Source of the DNA: Welwitschia mirabilis
Lineage: Eukaryota > Gnetophyta > Gnetopsida > Welwitschiales
Length of the DNA stretch: 22,778 bases
Direction: 5' to 3'
Assembly (NCBI GenBank): GCA_051453625.1
Contig: JBOZIK010000001.1
Span: 155,555,948-155,578,725 of the forward strand
Below the pieces are notes generated by a model. That model saw nothing but the letters and a program-made list of their open reading frames with translations, had not been told where the DNA came from and searched no databases. The position numbers and the translations under genes are program-made. Within the stretch, counting starts at the first letter, position 1. Each line of letters begins with the position of its first letter. Below, in pieces: positions 9,165-18,835 of the stretch.

Positions 9165-10475
9165 TAATCATACTTTGTAGCCATAACAATCCTCACATTT
9201 GAGCTTGTTGGATTAATCTAATAAAAGGAAAACCTTGCAAGGCTACATAGCAAACAAATATTTTAGCTAAAATAGCACTTAAGATCTAAATTTTTTTAAA
9301 TCATTTCATTTAGTTAAAAAGTTCCTATCCTATTTGACTTTATCTTAGTATAAAAGATGTAAATGCCTACTATAAATGTTCATTCCATTATACGAATGGC
9401 TCTAAAGTTGTTGATTCTCAAAAATCGAAAACCATCACACATCCAAGAAAATAATTTACTGGTATCTTCTTCAAGCATGTATTTAGTAAAAACACAAAAA
9501 GCAAGGTTCTCACCTTTACTAGCTAGCCTTTACAAAACAATTCTGGTCTTTGGAAAGGAAGCATGAACAGCTCTTTTAATGTGTCTTTGACATGTTCAAA
9601 AGCTTCAATGTCGTTATAAGTCACCCCAATGTCACTTCATGGGATTACATCAACTAAAAGCTATTTCTCAAATTCATTCTCAATGGTAATATCCTGCACA
9701 TTTATGACTTAAAAGAGCATGTAAAAAACATGACCATGATACATGACAAGATAAGAAAGTATGATTTTTACTTTAGGTAACTTTTTGAAATTTTTGTACT
9801 CATTTTGAATGCCTTATAGAATGCTCAAGACATATTGAATACTTTAGAGGAAGAAAAATGTTTTAAATCTCATTTTTAAATCATAAAGCATAAAAAAAAA
9901 AACTAGTACATAAATGTTATGAATTAAATTATTACAGTTTAACCCAACTCACTAAAATGGAGTTTAAGATACCTTTCACTAGAAATAGCAAGCTTTCCCT
10001 CTGTTGCATTTAGTTTAGAAATATTCATAAGATGGTGGATCAATGCCCATCCTATGATTTTTTCCATACCTATTAATAATTTTCATTGTCTAATATATAA
10101 GTAAATGGATCTTGTGCATTTGATAATTTAATTATAAAACTATGAATATTTAGAAAATAGGAAAACTTATAATTACTTTCATTCATAAGAGGTTGACCAT
10201 TGATAGAAATATTTTCAAGGCTGCCATAATCTAAACCAATGTAAGCCAAAACCTACAATTATACTTGCTTGATAAGAATTATATCTCACAATTTATCATG
10301 TACAATCCTAACATTGTTAATAATTCTTTATTATTTACATAATAGAAAGATAAGAAACGAAAGTTACATTGTGGATATGTAGAAGGTTTGGTTTGGCTTT
10401 GAGGGTTTCTACATCAACTCTAGTTGATGTTTTTAGTTTGTAAGGAGAGTTTCATCTTATAATTATAGGAAACAT
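9165..10475 (-). pseudogene. Plant AAA+ ATPase (At1g02890/At4g02480-type), six decayed exons
   Basis: This is part of a large plant P-loop AAA+ ATPase, covering the region before and into its C-terminal ATPase domain. Exons in coding order: ~10470-10368 (DVETLKAKPNLLHI); 10252-10177 (VLAYIGLDYGSLENISINGQ); 10069-9973 (MEKIIGWALIHHLMN, ending ISSE); 9841-9772 (SIQYVLSIL, stop, GIQNE); 9693-9514 (ITIENEFEK, then DIGVTYNDIEAFEHVKDTLK, then ELFMLPFQRPELFCKG); 9242-~9165 (PCK, then MATK). GT donors and AG acceptors survive at nearly every border, and the split Ser codon between exons 3 and 4 rejoins correctly. The last exon should hold Walker A (GPPGTGKT), but it is unreadable. Three stops interrupt the 60-codon fifth exon. 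The first exons and the rest of the ATPase core are absent. Because introns are kept, it came from genomic DNA rather than a processed transcript. Confidence 0.85.
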
Positions 10476-10967
10476 TTCAGTAGAAGCATAAATCAACAAG
10501 AATGAATACTTATAAGTTTTAAGTACCTAAGGCATCTGAAAATTGCATACTTTAAGGTATACTATTCTCCTTACTTCCTTACCCCTTATTCCCTTGGATA
10601 ATTACTAGTTTTAAATTTTCACCATGTTCTTAAATTCAACATGTTTTTTCTCTAGTTTAACTTCTTGGAGCTTTTGCACAAAATGTAGTGTAAAAAATTA
10701 TTTCTAATTCATAATATTAGATCATGAATTAGAATGTTTAAATGTGATTAATATGTATTCCCCCTTTATTAAAACATACTCAGCTTCAACCAAATATATA
10801 AAAGAGAATAAGTTATATAATAAAAGTTGTTTAATAAAATGGAATGAAGGTCAAACATTATTTTGAACAATTTCTCCCTAATCTAGGTTTTGGTTAAGGA
10901 AAGATCAACTACCTGTGTGTTCTTCAGTCTTGATAAAGTTAACTATGTTTAAGATTCTTACTCAAAT
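10476..10967 (-). other. Unassigned stretch with a short coiled-coil-like fragment
   Basis: On the minus strand near 10690-10620 a frame reads VQKLQEVKLEKKHVEFKNMV, with heptad-like spacing of Leu/Val among Lys and Glu. It does not fit the adjacent ATPase and may be related to the coiled-coil stretch beyond the assembly gap. Nothing else is recognised up to the gap. Confidence 0.3.
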
Positions 10968-11077
10968 NNNNNNNNNNNNNNNNNNNNNNNNNNNNNNNNN
11001 NNNNNNNNNNNNNNNNNNNNNNNNNNNNNNNNNNNNNNNNNNNNNNNNNNNNNNNNNNNNNNNNNNNNNNNNNNNNN
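10968..11077. other. Assembly gap (110 N)
   Basis: This is a run of 110 undetermined bases. Contiguity and spacing across it are assembly assertions, so relations between fragments on either side are less certain. Confidence 1.
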
Positions 11078-11479
11078 AAATTAATTAGGAAAAAAATTAA
11101 CTATGATTCAACTTCCTACATTAAAAATAAAAAAGAATGATCAATGACCATGTCATAGAAACATTATAGATAACTATGTAAATGATCCTTAATTTAGCCA
11201 AAGTAGTAGGGCAAATCCAGTTATGATCATCATTTAGCTCTTCATAGTAAGATGTTTAATCTAAAACTCATACATTTTGTTAGAATTAGGGACTTACCTA
11301 AAATGTTTTATTTGGAAAACTTAGAGGGTGTACCACATATAATTATAATCACACTAGAAATATTTTAAGAATGTCTGATCAAGAAAATAAAGAGATCAAT
11401 ATAACTAAATCTCTAATTAAATTAAGAAGGTTTATAACTCTTATAATGTCTTATTCAATGTTCTTATTTACCCTATAAT
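11078..11479 (-). other. Unassigned region with one coding-like fragment
   Basis: On the minus strand near 11250-11185 a frame reads EELNDDHNWICPTTLAKLR, plausible protein of unknown family. The remainder is AT-rich without recognisable signals. Confidence 0.25.
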
Positions 11480-12605
11480 TAGGAGAAAGAAAACATAATG
11501 GCTAAGAAAAGACTACTGATTCATGATAGTTCTTCCCACTATTGTGCTTTGCATTGCTTGATTTAATAACAAAGACATATCCTCCTAATTTTTCACTCCT
11601 AGAACTGCTAACATGCCTTCTTGAGCTAAGAATGAATTGTATGAATTTGAGGTATGGGGAACGTATAATGGTACAATTTGCATGGATTTCTCTATTATCT
11701 CAATAGGTATAGATAATGGTATAATTTGCATTAAGTGTTTAGGACCTATCTAATTAGGAAAGCAACATGACATAATTTGCATAAATTTCTAGTTGGTATA
11801 TATGATGGAAAAGATTGGTTTGCCATTTGCTTTAATTATTTAGCCTCTAATTGATTAGTAAATCCTAATACAACAATTTTTATTAATTACTGAGTTATGA
11901 CCATCTAATTTGTCATCTCATCATCATCATGATTTATAAGGTCATTACTCAGAATATTAATAGATTTATCTATTATTGGAGTTGCAAAATTGTTTTTATG
12001 ATGTAATCCATTACACAAGTTTGGCAGTGTTCTATAATTAAGGTATTGTACATAATAACAAAGTGGCATAAATACTCTTTCAAAATCATTCCCAAGATAG
12101 CATATTCTATGGCATTGTTTGTAGGAGTTTGTGCCTATGAAGAGTTGACTTTAGATGATTTTTCTAGTTTTCATTTCTTTCAAATCTAGACCCTCTTTTC
12201 AACATTGTATCCCTCTCTTTTTGAAATACATCTCAATGATATATGTCTGACTTTTCCTGTGGCATTTGACTACCTTTGTTTTCTTTATTTTTTTTTTGAC
12301 ATATGAATATCATCAGAAAGAGATAGACAAAAATCAAATAAATGGTAAAATATTTTAATATTTTGATGATTTCTATGTCGTTCATAAGTTTCCTCAGAAA
12401 TATGATTTACTTTATCTTGAAAACTAAGAGTTGTTCTTTTGATCTTTAACTATCTTTATTTTTTCAATGTTACCATTTGCATTTGAGTTTCTTGTAGATG
12501 TCTTCATTTATGGATGTCTTTGAATTGATCCCTCTTTGATTGTATTTCTTCATAGGTTCTTTTTTTTTTAGATTGAATTGCCTTTTCTTCTTCTAGAATT
12601 AAGAT
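11480..12605 (-). pseudogene. Unidentified decayed coding region with coiled-coil and Gln-containing repeats
   Basis: Several minus-strand pieces in succession have protein-like composition. Near 12600-12400: EEEKAIQSKKK and RTYEEIQSKRDQFKDIHK, then LQETQMQMVTLKK, charged and heptad-like. Near 12290-12140: SQMPQEKSDIYH, then KERDTMLKRGSRFERNEN. Near 12000-11900: DKSINILSNDLINHDDDEM. Near 11810-11490 one frame holds for about 110 codons with few stops. It has three spaced MQI copies (MQIMS, MQIIPL, MQIVPL), then FLAQEGMLAVLGVKN and LLLNQAMQSTIVGRTI. I recognise no family. These may be one gene or several. Poly-A slippage and stops show that it is decayed. Confidence 0.35.
11660..11790 (-). repeat. 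Three imperfect ~50-bp repeats
   Basis: ATAATGGTACAATTTGCAT (11665), ATAATGGTATAATTTGCAT (11713) and ACATGACATAATTTGCAT (about 11765) are spaced 48 and about 52 bases apart. On the minus strand each encodes an MQI-containing peptide, so this may be an internal repeat of the unidentified coding region. Confidence 0.5.
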
Positions 12606-13090
12606 TCATTATGGTTATGTAGGCCATCCATAGAAACAATAAGACATCTTGTATTTTGCAATAGGAATTAATGGTCAATGATGCTACTTACATTATTAAC
12701 CTTTTAACTCTAGTCAAAATTAATTCAAGGTTCAATCAAACTAGTTTTTACCAAATAAATCCTAGTTGTATATAGGTCGTTCAAAAAAAAATATTTTCTT
12801 TAACCATTAGGTATATTTCTGTATAATGCTGGAGGAAGTCATAAAAGTGGAGTTGTGTGTCACTTATATTCCCTATACTATATAGAATTATCAAATCTCT
12901 TATTCACTGATCTCTCAAGAATGGGCATGCCACTCACAAAGATCAACAAATACATTGTGACAATTGGACCGCAAATTGCTAACCATTTTTTACTTTTACT
13001 CTTCCTTCTTCTATCTTTAAATCATACAATTTTGATTTTCTTAAATTATTTAGAAACATAACTTATAGTAGTGGAAAATGTTAATGTTAT
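12606..13090. other. Unassigned AT-rich stretch
   Basis: Nothing is recognised. The open plus frame at 12855-13061 has a plausible first half (FTDLSRMGMPLTKINKYIV) and then runs into hydrophobic low-complexity sequence. It is not called as a gene. Confidence 0.3.
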
Positions 13091-13393
13091 TTGCAGGAAA
13101 CTAAAAGAGAATTTGACAATGGAAAAGACAATGTTATTAAAATTTTAATGAATAGAGCTATTAAAAATTCAACATATGGTCATGTAATGTCCATGGAGAG
13201 AAAACACTTTCCTATGTCAAAAGAAGTATTTACAGATTGTGCAGTACTCACTTTTCTCATGAAGTATGATATTACTTCTTTTAAGACAGAGGCCCACATC
13301 GCAAGAAGTAATGGAGATTTACATGAGAGATGTTCAAACGATTTATATGACATAAAGGTTTTTAATGAATCTAAGAAAGCAAAGGAATCTTAA
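13091..13393 (+). CDS. Hypothetical open segment, possible 3'-terminal exon (no family recognised)
   Basis: This is the longest undamaged frame in the window: 100 codons from 13091 to a TAA. The frame opens with TTG; the first in-frame ATG is near 13148. TTTGCAG just upstream is a fair 3' splice acceptor, so an exon beginning GAAACTAAAAG is a possible reading. Composition is mixed and protein-like (KHFPMSKEVFTDCAVLTFL, then KYDITSFKTEAHIARSNGD) with no signal peptide or membrane helix. It lies on the opposite strand to the surrounding host-gene fragments. The antisense frame is also nearly open, which lowers confidence. It could be a chance frame or an exon of an unrecognised gene. Confidence 0.25.
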   Translation: MQETKREFDNGKDNVIKILMNRAIKNSTYGHVMSMERKHFPMSKEVFTDCAVLTFLMKYDITSFKTEAHIARSNGDLHERCSNDLYDIKVFNESKKAKES

Positions 13394-13734
13394 GAGAGGT
13401 TCTGAACTATTTATTTTTATGCCTAATAGTATAATACTTGGTATAGAATTATCCCTTCTAGATTTAAAGAGATTTTTTTCTAATTAAATATGCTAAACAT
13501 ACTACCTTGTGATCTCAAAATTAATTATTCAGCATTGATCATATTCAGCTTTGTGTTCTCTTTTTACTTGCTACTTGAATGGGTAACTATTCTTCATGTA
13601 AATACCATGGCAGATCTTGGTAGCTCAGATTGTAAATCAAAAGAATTCTCTATACAAAGGAGAATATTAAGTCATTTTAAAATTATTGCTTTTAAACAAG
13701 GTTATGATTAGATATTTATCTAGGACATACAGTT
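13394..13734. other. Unassigned stretch
   Basis: No feature is supported. The plus frame at 13490-13711 is open but starts with membrane-like low-complexity sequence and has no family resemblance. This stretch lies just past the point where DOMON homology on the minus strand fades. Confidence 0.3.
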
Positions 13735-14780
13735 CTCGATGATTTTAAAGTAAACAAATAGGTTAAGGACTATCAAGAAGCTTAATAAAATCTATGGTCC
13801 AAATTATAGCCATGTTTGCAGCAACATTTACAGATACATCATACTTGGTATCAGGGCTTTCAAGAGGTCTTTGGTATCGAATAAGTAACGTTCCATCCAA
13901 CCTCTATCTAAAGAGAAGATTGGTATTTCTACTAGAACTAGCATTCCCTTCATGTTCATCATAAAGAAAATCAAGACAAATTCTAATAAGATGTGCATCT
14001 TTGCTAATTACACATTCACTTTATTTTATGATATAGTAATCCTCTGTAAAGGGAGCCCCCTCCAAAGAAAAACTAGTCACTCTGATATCAGAATAAATCA
14101 TAAACCCACTTGACAGCCTAGGCTTTGTTCATCCAAATATCATATATTCTCTCTCACTAATGGCTTCCTCTAGCCCAATATCCATGGTGCTTGTATTATG
14201 GTTTAAACTCTATTTTAGCCTATGATTAAATGCAAGCTCTATGAAATTATCAAACATTATGGGTTATGAGGCACTAGGGCATATAGCAAGAGCAAGAGCA
14301 TTAAGGATCTTTGAATCATTTTTAGGTTTTTCATAAATGCCAAAACCATTAATAGGCTATCATAGAATGTGATTAGAATCAGATGCAATTGTAGAGTCCC
14401 AAACACTAAGGACCTTGAAATGGTCCCAAGTATAATTACTCATAAGATGAACAATAAGTAAGTCATTCTTATAAGTTTTATTTAATCTTTCTTCAAAAAA
14501 TGAGAAATCTACTTGTTAAATTTTTAAAATTTTTACCTATGGCACCCCACCAATGGATATGTACCCCCTCAATCATATCAAATTCAATAACCATGAAAGA
14601 ATAATCATCTAAAATACTAATTATCCCCCTTAATTGGTATTGCATCATCTGAAAATCAGATGAAAAGACTAGTAATGAACTAGTCTAAGGACACTTGATG
14701 TTTGATATGATTGCATTACAGAATCCTCTAAACAAAAAAATATTTAAAATTCTAGAAAAAATTGTTATGATTAGCAGTCT
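13735..14780 (-). pseudogene. DM13 and DOMON domain protein (At5g54830-type), decayed N-terminal part
   Basis: Intact relatives are plant membrane proteins with a signal peptide, DM13, DOMON modules and a cytochrome b561 core that moves electrons across membranes. On the minus strand: a hydrophobic leader (NIFLFRGFCNAIISNIKCP, about 14750-14690); DM13 (QMMQYQLRG, FMVIEFDM, VHIHWWGAIG, TWDHFKVLSVWDS, to about 14380); then DOMON (MDIGLEEAISEREYMIFG, SSGFMIYSDIRVTSFSLEG, DGTLLIRYQRPLESPDTKYD, NVAANMAIIWT). The resemblance fades at NH near 13740. Stops occur at least eight times; the one in IFG-stop-TKP stands where relatives have Trp. Frameshifts lie near 14475. No intron is evident, and TTTTCAG at about 14650 reads through as coding. 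Second DOMON and b561 parts were not found. The start codon cannot be assigned. Confidence 0.8.
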
Positions 14781-15655
14781 ATGCCTTTTTTTTCATGACT
14801 AAGTCTCTAAAGGTTATAAACTAAAAATTATGCTAAAATCTCTTTCAGATCTAAAGACGAAAGCCTTTAGTTAATAACCATAAATCTATTAATAGACATA
14901 CCTCAATAATTTAAAAATGTGCAGCAAGGAAACCTCACTAGAATTAGATCTGTAATTCTCCTTAGCTTGAAGATTAAAATAAAGTTTTTTTGAAATCAGA
15001 AATGTTTCAGAAAATATGGTTGTATAAGCCCTTAAATGTCTAGTCATATTTGCATGTGCAGACAAACTTGAAGCTACCACATGAAGTACTTAGAAGAAAG
15101 CCTAAACTACAAGAACTCATAAAGAAAGAAAACTTAAAGATACAAAAATCTAAAATCTACTTTCATAAAAACTATTAAGAGAAAAGACAAAATAAGATTA
15201 ACAATAATTACATTCAAAACGACAGTGCTTCTTGTATTACATAGTGCTCCCAACATGTTTGATGTAGATAAAATCATATACATTACTTACTTCTGAAGAG
15301 CAGTAAATGCGCAGATCTTTTATGTTTCAATATGATCGTTTTCACCCTTGTATGAAGGCTTTATGCCATTTCACCATGGTTGGATTTTGGAATGGATACA
15401 CAGATGGAATTGAAACTGTACAAATAGGCCTTGCTCCCTAACGCTTATTCATACAAGATACTAGACTTAAACATACCATTCTACATTGACAAGAAATACC
15501 TTGCGAGGGTTTTTATTCTTGCATTACTTTAGGATGGTAATGAGACACGAAGATGGACTATTAATCTAAATGATTTTTTTAGCTCTTTGATGGAATTTTC
15601 TTCTTCAACATCTTTCAAATTATTTGGAATAACATAGCACAAAGAATGTTTTAGT
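14781..15655 (-). other. Unassigned region with one possible exon fragment
   Basis: On the minus strand 15080-14902 reads an open stretch including LSAHANMTRHLRAYTTIF and LQAKENYRSNSSEVSLLHIF, ending KLLR before GTATGT, a good plant 5' splice site. The family is not recognised. At 15300-15655 both strands give short protein-like runs (minus: NNLKDVEEENSIKELKKSF; plus: NAYSYKILDLNIPFYIDKKY) without a match. This could be further captured exon material or transposon interior. Confidence 0.3.
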
Positions 15656-15659
15656 AAGT

Positions 15660-15967
15660 GGAAGAGGTTAGGGCATTTGTTTTTCTAAATGCCTTAAAGC
15701 CTTAAATTATTTAAGGCATTTATTAAAGTAAACACCTTAAAAACTCAAGTCATGTATTGTAATATAAGCCTTATTATTTAGGCCTTTTTTAAATAAATGC
15801 CTTTAAGAAATTCAAAAAAAGAAATTTAAGGCTTTTTTTAAACAAACACCTTAAAAAGTTTTTCATTATCTTTCTTTAAGGCATTTATTAAAATAAACAC
15901 ATTTAAAAGCTCTATACTTAAGGCATTTATTAAAATAAATGGCTTAAAGTATATGTTTCTAGTAGTG
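15660..15967. mobile_element. CACTA-like transposon, right terminal and subterminal region
   Basis: TTTCTAGTAGTG at 15956-15967 is the reverse complement of a CACTA terminus (CACTACTAGAAA). The preceding 300 bases hold about six units built on TTTAAGGCATTTATT followed by a run of A/T and a partial inverse copy (AATAAATGCCTTAAA). They lie near 15690, 15710, 15778, 15825, 15874 and 15917. Such repeated subterminal units bind the element's transposase partner protein. A three-base target duplication would be ATA (15968-15970). No matching left end was found, and no TNP2-like transposase is recognised. The end is similar in sequence and orientation to that at 1-199. Confidence 0.75.
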
Positions 15968-16598
15968 ATAGCTGAGGTAAACAAAATTAGCTGATGACTT
16001 GGATGTCCCGCTAAGGTGATTTACAATTTTATCCTTTTACTTCATCAGGAGATAATGGTATCACCTCTAGGGAGGACATGATTTCTACCCGTATTTAAGA
16101 GCAGACTCTAATATTGATAAATCTACATTTTCATCACCTAATAATTAAATTAGACCCATTTGTATTAAAATTTACCTCATTCATATTAAGAGCTTTTTAA
16201 CAAAATACCTTGTTTATTCTCATGCATGTAGATTTTTTCATTGTTTAGGGAGGGTTTGGCTTAGCTATCACACATTATGGTTTGAATATATCACTTAGAT
16301 TTTTGGGATTAATTCCCTTTTGTTGTGATTATACCTCTTCATCATGACTTCATTTTTTTTGTTGCATTGTGAATTGGATAGATTACTTGAACTGGTGGAT
16401 AAGAGTAAGATTTCTTTTTAGGTTACTATATGATTGTCTATAATTTTTTCTAGTTATTCCTCTTTTTGGATTTTGATGAGTTTTATTTGTATGTCAGATA
16501 AATTGTTTTTCCAATAGTGGATGTAAGCAAGATTCCTCTGGAATTCGACTTTATCTCATAACTTGTCAAACCTTTTCTCTTTGTTCTCAGCATTTATT
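15968..16598. other. Untranslated leader or flank upstream of the copia gag
   Basis: No primer-binding site of the common initiator-Met type and no clear LTR start were seen. The region is AT-rich with no recognisable coding. It may hold what remains of the copia 5' leader after insertion or deletion at the CACTA end. Confidence 0.3.
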
Positions 16599-17580
16599 AT
16601 GGCTACTTCATTAAAAGTAAATTTCTAAATTTTGTTAAACAACTTTACACTCATATTAACTATTAGAATAATGGCCAACCTTAGGATGATCTTACATGAT
16701 GATCAAAGTTGAAAGAATTTGAATGAGAGTTTCATGTCTACAATGTGCTTTTATGGATTTGATAAAGATTTTTTTGAATAAGTGCATGTTCCTCTTCAAA
16801 ATCTAGATTAAAAAGATGCATGATAAGCAATTGATCACAAGATCATAGAGATAATGTGAAAATCAATGGCCTCTTCACATAAAAAGGTAGTTAATAAAAG
16901 CAAGTCTAGTTATACCAAATATTGTACTTTGCACGATACATTTTATATGAAGAATAACCTATAACTGATCAATCTCATTACAAGTACAAATAACCTTATT
17001 ATGAAAGGGGAAAAATATATCATCTCATATCTCAAATGATAGATATTAAAACAATGGTTGTTAATATGACTTAATAAATAAAGTTTGCATTTATTACATC
17101 AACTTGGTCTATGGCTATTTGGAGGATTCATCTCTTCACAACTATATTTTATCTCTTCATGAAAGTAAGCAGCTATCCAATATGAACTTTGACATGCATA
17201 GTAAGGGTCTTATTACCTCAGAAGCATAATTCAACTTTGTAAGTTTTTCATCTTCTGATGTAGTCTTTAAAGTTTCTCATTCTCATGTACATTATCGTAA
17301 ACATAAGTAGTCTTCTAGAAACTTTCATCCATCAAAGGCAATGAATCATGATAAGGCTCCATAGAAATAACTAACTAAGACATGTAATTAGACTTAGGTA
17401 AATAAGAATTATGGACAAGGTCATAATATGGACTTCTGTCAGATACCTTAGGACAAGATTAAATCTATACCTAAGGCTAATGCAGTTACTGAAGAATTTG
17501 AACCACTTAATGATGAAAATTTTGAGTTAAATGCAATTTTTATTAACTCTAACTTTGTATATATGAGTAAACACACACCT
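16599..17580 (+). pseudogene. Ty1-copia gag, decayed
   Basis: The position and the reading into the downstream protease identify this as gag, the nucleocapsid precursor. An ATG at 16599 opens MATSLKVNF and is followed by a stop. Weakly gag-like pieces follow: CTLHDTFYMKNNL near 16930, an expected helical core around 17100-17230, then a Gly/His/Cys stretch (NYGQGHNMDFCQ, about 17410) where the zinc knuckle should be, with too few Cys left for binding. Towards the end one frame is clean (EEFEPLNDENFELNAIFINS) and leads into the protease. The frame is interrupted at many places. Confidence 0.6.
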
Positions 17581-17589
17581 CATGACAAG

Positions 17590-17815
17590 ACATGAATTCT
17601 TGACATAGGTATTACTCATCAAATAATTTATTGGTATGATTATTTTGATGACTTCATCAAATTAAAAAGTTAGGTTTATTTGGTAAATAGAACTCCAGTT
17701 CTAGTGGAAGGCTATGATTTGGTTATCCTTAGCATGACATCACTCTCTCCTTAGACTCTTTTTAATGTTTTATATGTGTCTTCTTTGAGATTACATCTTC
17801 TATTGCTTTTCACTT
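17590..17815 (+). pseudogene. Ty1-copia aspartic protease, decayed
   Basis: The segment begins with TGA where relatives have Trp, then ILDIGITHQI at about 17596. This corresponds to the copia protease active site, usually D-S-G-A-T-x-H. Asp is kept (17602-17604) but the Ser reads Ile. It continues with VNRTPVLVEGYDLVILSM and FNVLYVSSLRLHLL, the flap and final strand pattern of the family. The protease would release gag, integrase and RT from the polyprotein. Stops and substitutions make it inactive. Confidence 0.75.
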
Positions 17816-18835
17816 AAGTGTGAGAAGATCACTCAATCTCTATGACGAAGCACTCAATGGACATTTTTTATTGCAATCAATACATGATTATTAAAGTCTA
17901 TATTGATGGAAAGGTCATTTGTCTTTAAGGTTATTTCAAAATGTGAGAGATCACTTGCACGATTTTCTAATATAGGATCTCTTACTCGCTACTATAGCAT
18001 GTCGACTAGAACATCCTACTCCTTACATAATGAATTTAATACATGAAAATGGTTACCATCTTTTTCCATCTATTCCATAGGGTTTTCCTTAGTGTGAAGC
18101 ATGTATAATGGGCAAAATAAAGAGACAATGACTTGCACCAAGTAAGTAGCATATCGATTGAAAATTTCTACTTATTTATAGTGATCTATGTGGATTTATG
18201 CTAGTTTATACTCTCCACGGCTTTTATTATTTTATACATTTTAATGATGAGTATTCCCAAATGACTTGGATATATTTTTATCAAGTCTAAATCTTAGACC
18301 TTAGATATTTTTAAGAAGTTTAAAATTAAAGTGAAAAAGCAATCCACATATCAGATTAAGAGTTTCCACTCAGATAATGGTGGTAAATATATATCTATCA
18401 AGTTTAAGAACTTTCTTACTTCTAAAGGAATTTGTCATTTTAAGATTTACCCTATGATACCTTAACAAAATGGCATTAATAAGAAATTTAATTATACAAT
18501 CATGGATATGACACATTCCATGATGTATTTCATTACTATAAGGCTTATCTTTGGGGTGAAGAAGTGAATACCACTATCCATCTTAATAACTACATTGGAT
18601 CATATGCTAAAAGAGAAGTATCTATAGTTAAGAAATGGTATGGTTACAAGCTAAATTCATACTACTTTTATGTATTTGGTTGTAAATGCTATGTCCATAT
18701 TCCATGGGAGCATTATGACAAATTTGAAGCACATGCTCGTAGCAGCATCTTTGTGGGATACCTAATTGATTACAAGGGTTATTAACTTTATCTTCTAAAT
18801 CATTATAAAATCATTATTTTTTATGATGTCATCTT
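17816..18835 (+). pseudogene. Ty1-copia integrase with GAG-pre-integrase region, decayed
   Basis: The zinc-binding part before the core survives as CEACIMGK near 18100. In the core the first catalytic Asp is in FNDEYSQMTW (about 18245). The second is in FHSDNGGKYIS (Asp at 18373-18375). The third acidic residue of the D,D-35-E triad, expected after QNG, reads Lys at 18481-18483. The C-terminal part is the best preserved (YFYVFGCKCYVHIPWEHYDK, then SIFVGYLIDYKGY, 18564-18785), matching the copia VFGC...FVGY signature, then FYDVIF. Integrase inserts the cDNA into the genome; here the triad is broken and many stops intervene. Confidence 0.85.

Noticed and set aside
9363-9566. Plus-strand 67-codon open frame
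   Set aside because: It overlaps the antisense of an ATPase exon and its intron; the minus-strand reading has clear family motifs.
10411-10430. Perfect 9-bp palindrome with 2-base loop (ACATCAACT / AGTTGATGT)
   Set aside because: It falls inside the first recognised ATPase exon and is explained by coding sequence; it is too short to imply an operator or terminator in a plant genome.
14641-14660. TTTTCAG on the minus strand as an intron acceptor in the DM13/DOMON fragment
   Set aside because: Coding resemblance continues upstream in the same frame (CP, stop, TSSLLVF), so it reads as exon sequence.
13735-14780. Possible intact DOMON gene
   Set aside because: There are at least eight in-frame stops, a frameshift, no start codon in frame with the leader, and no downstream domains.
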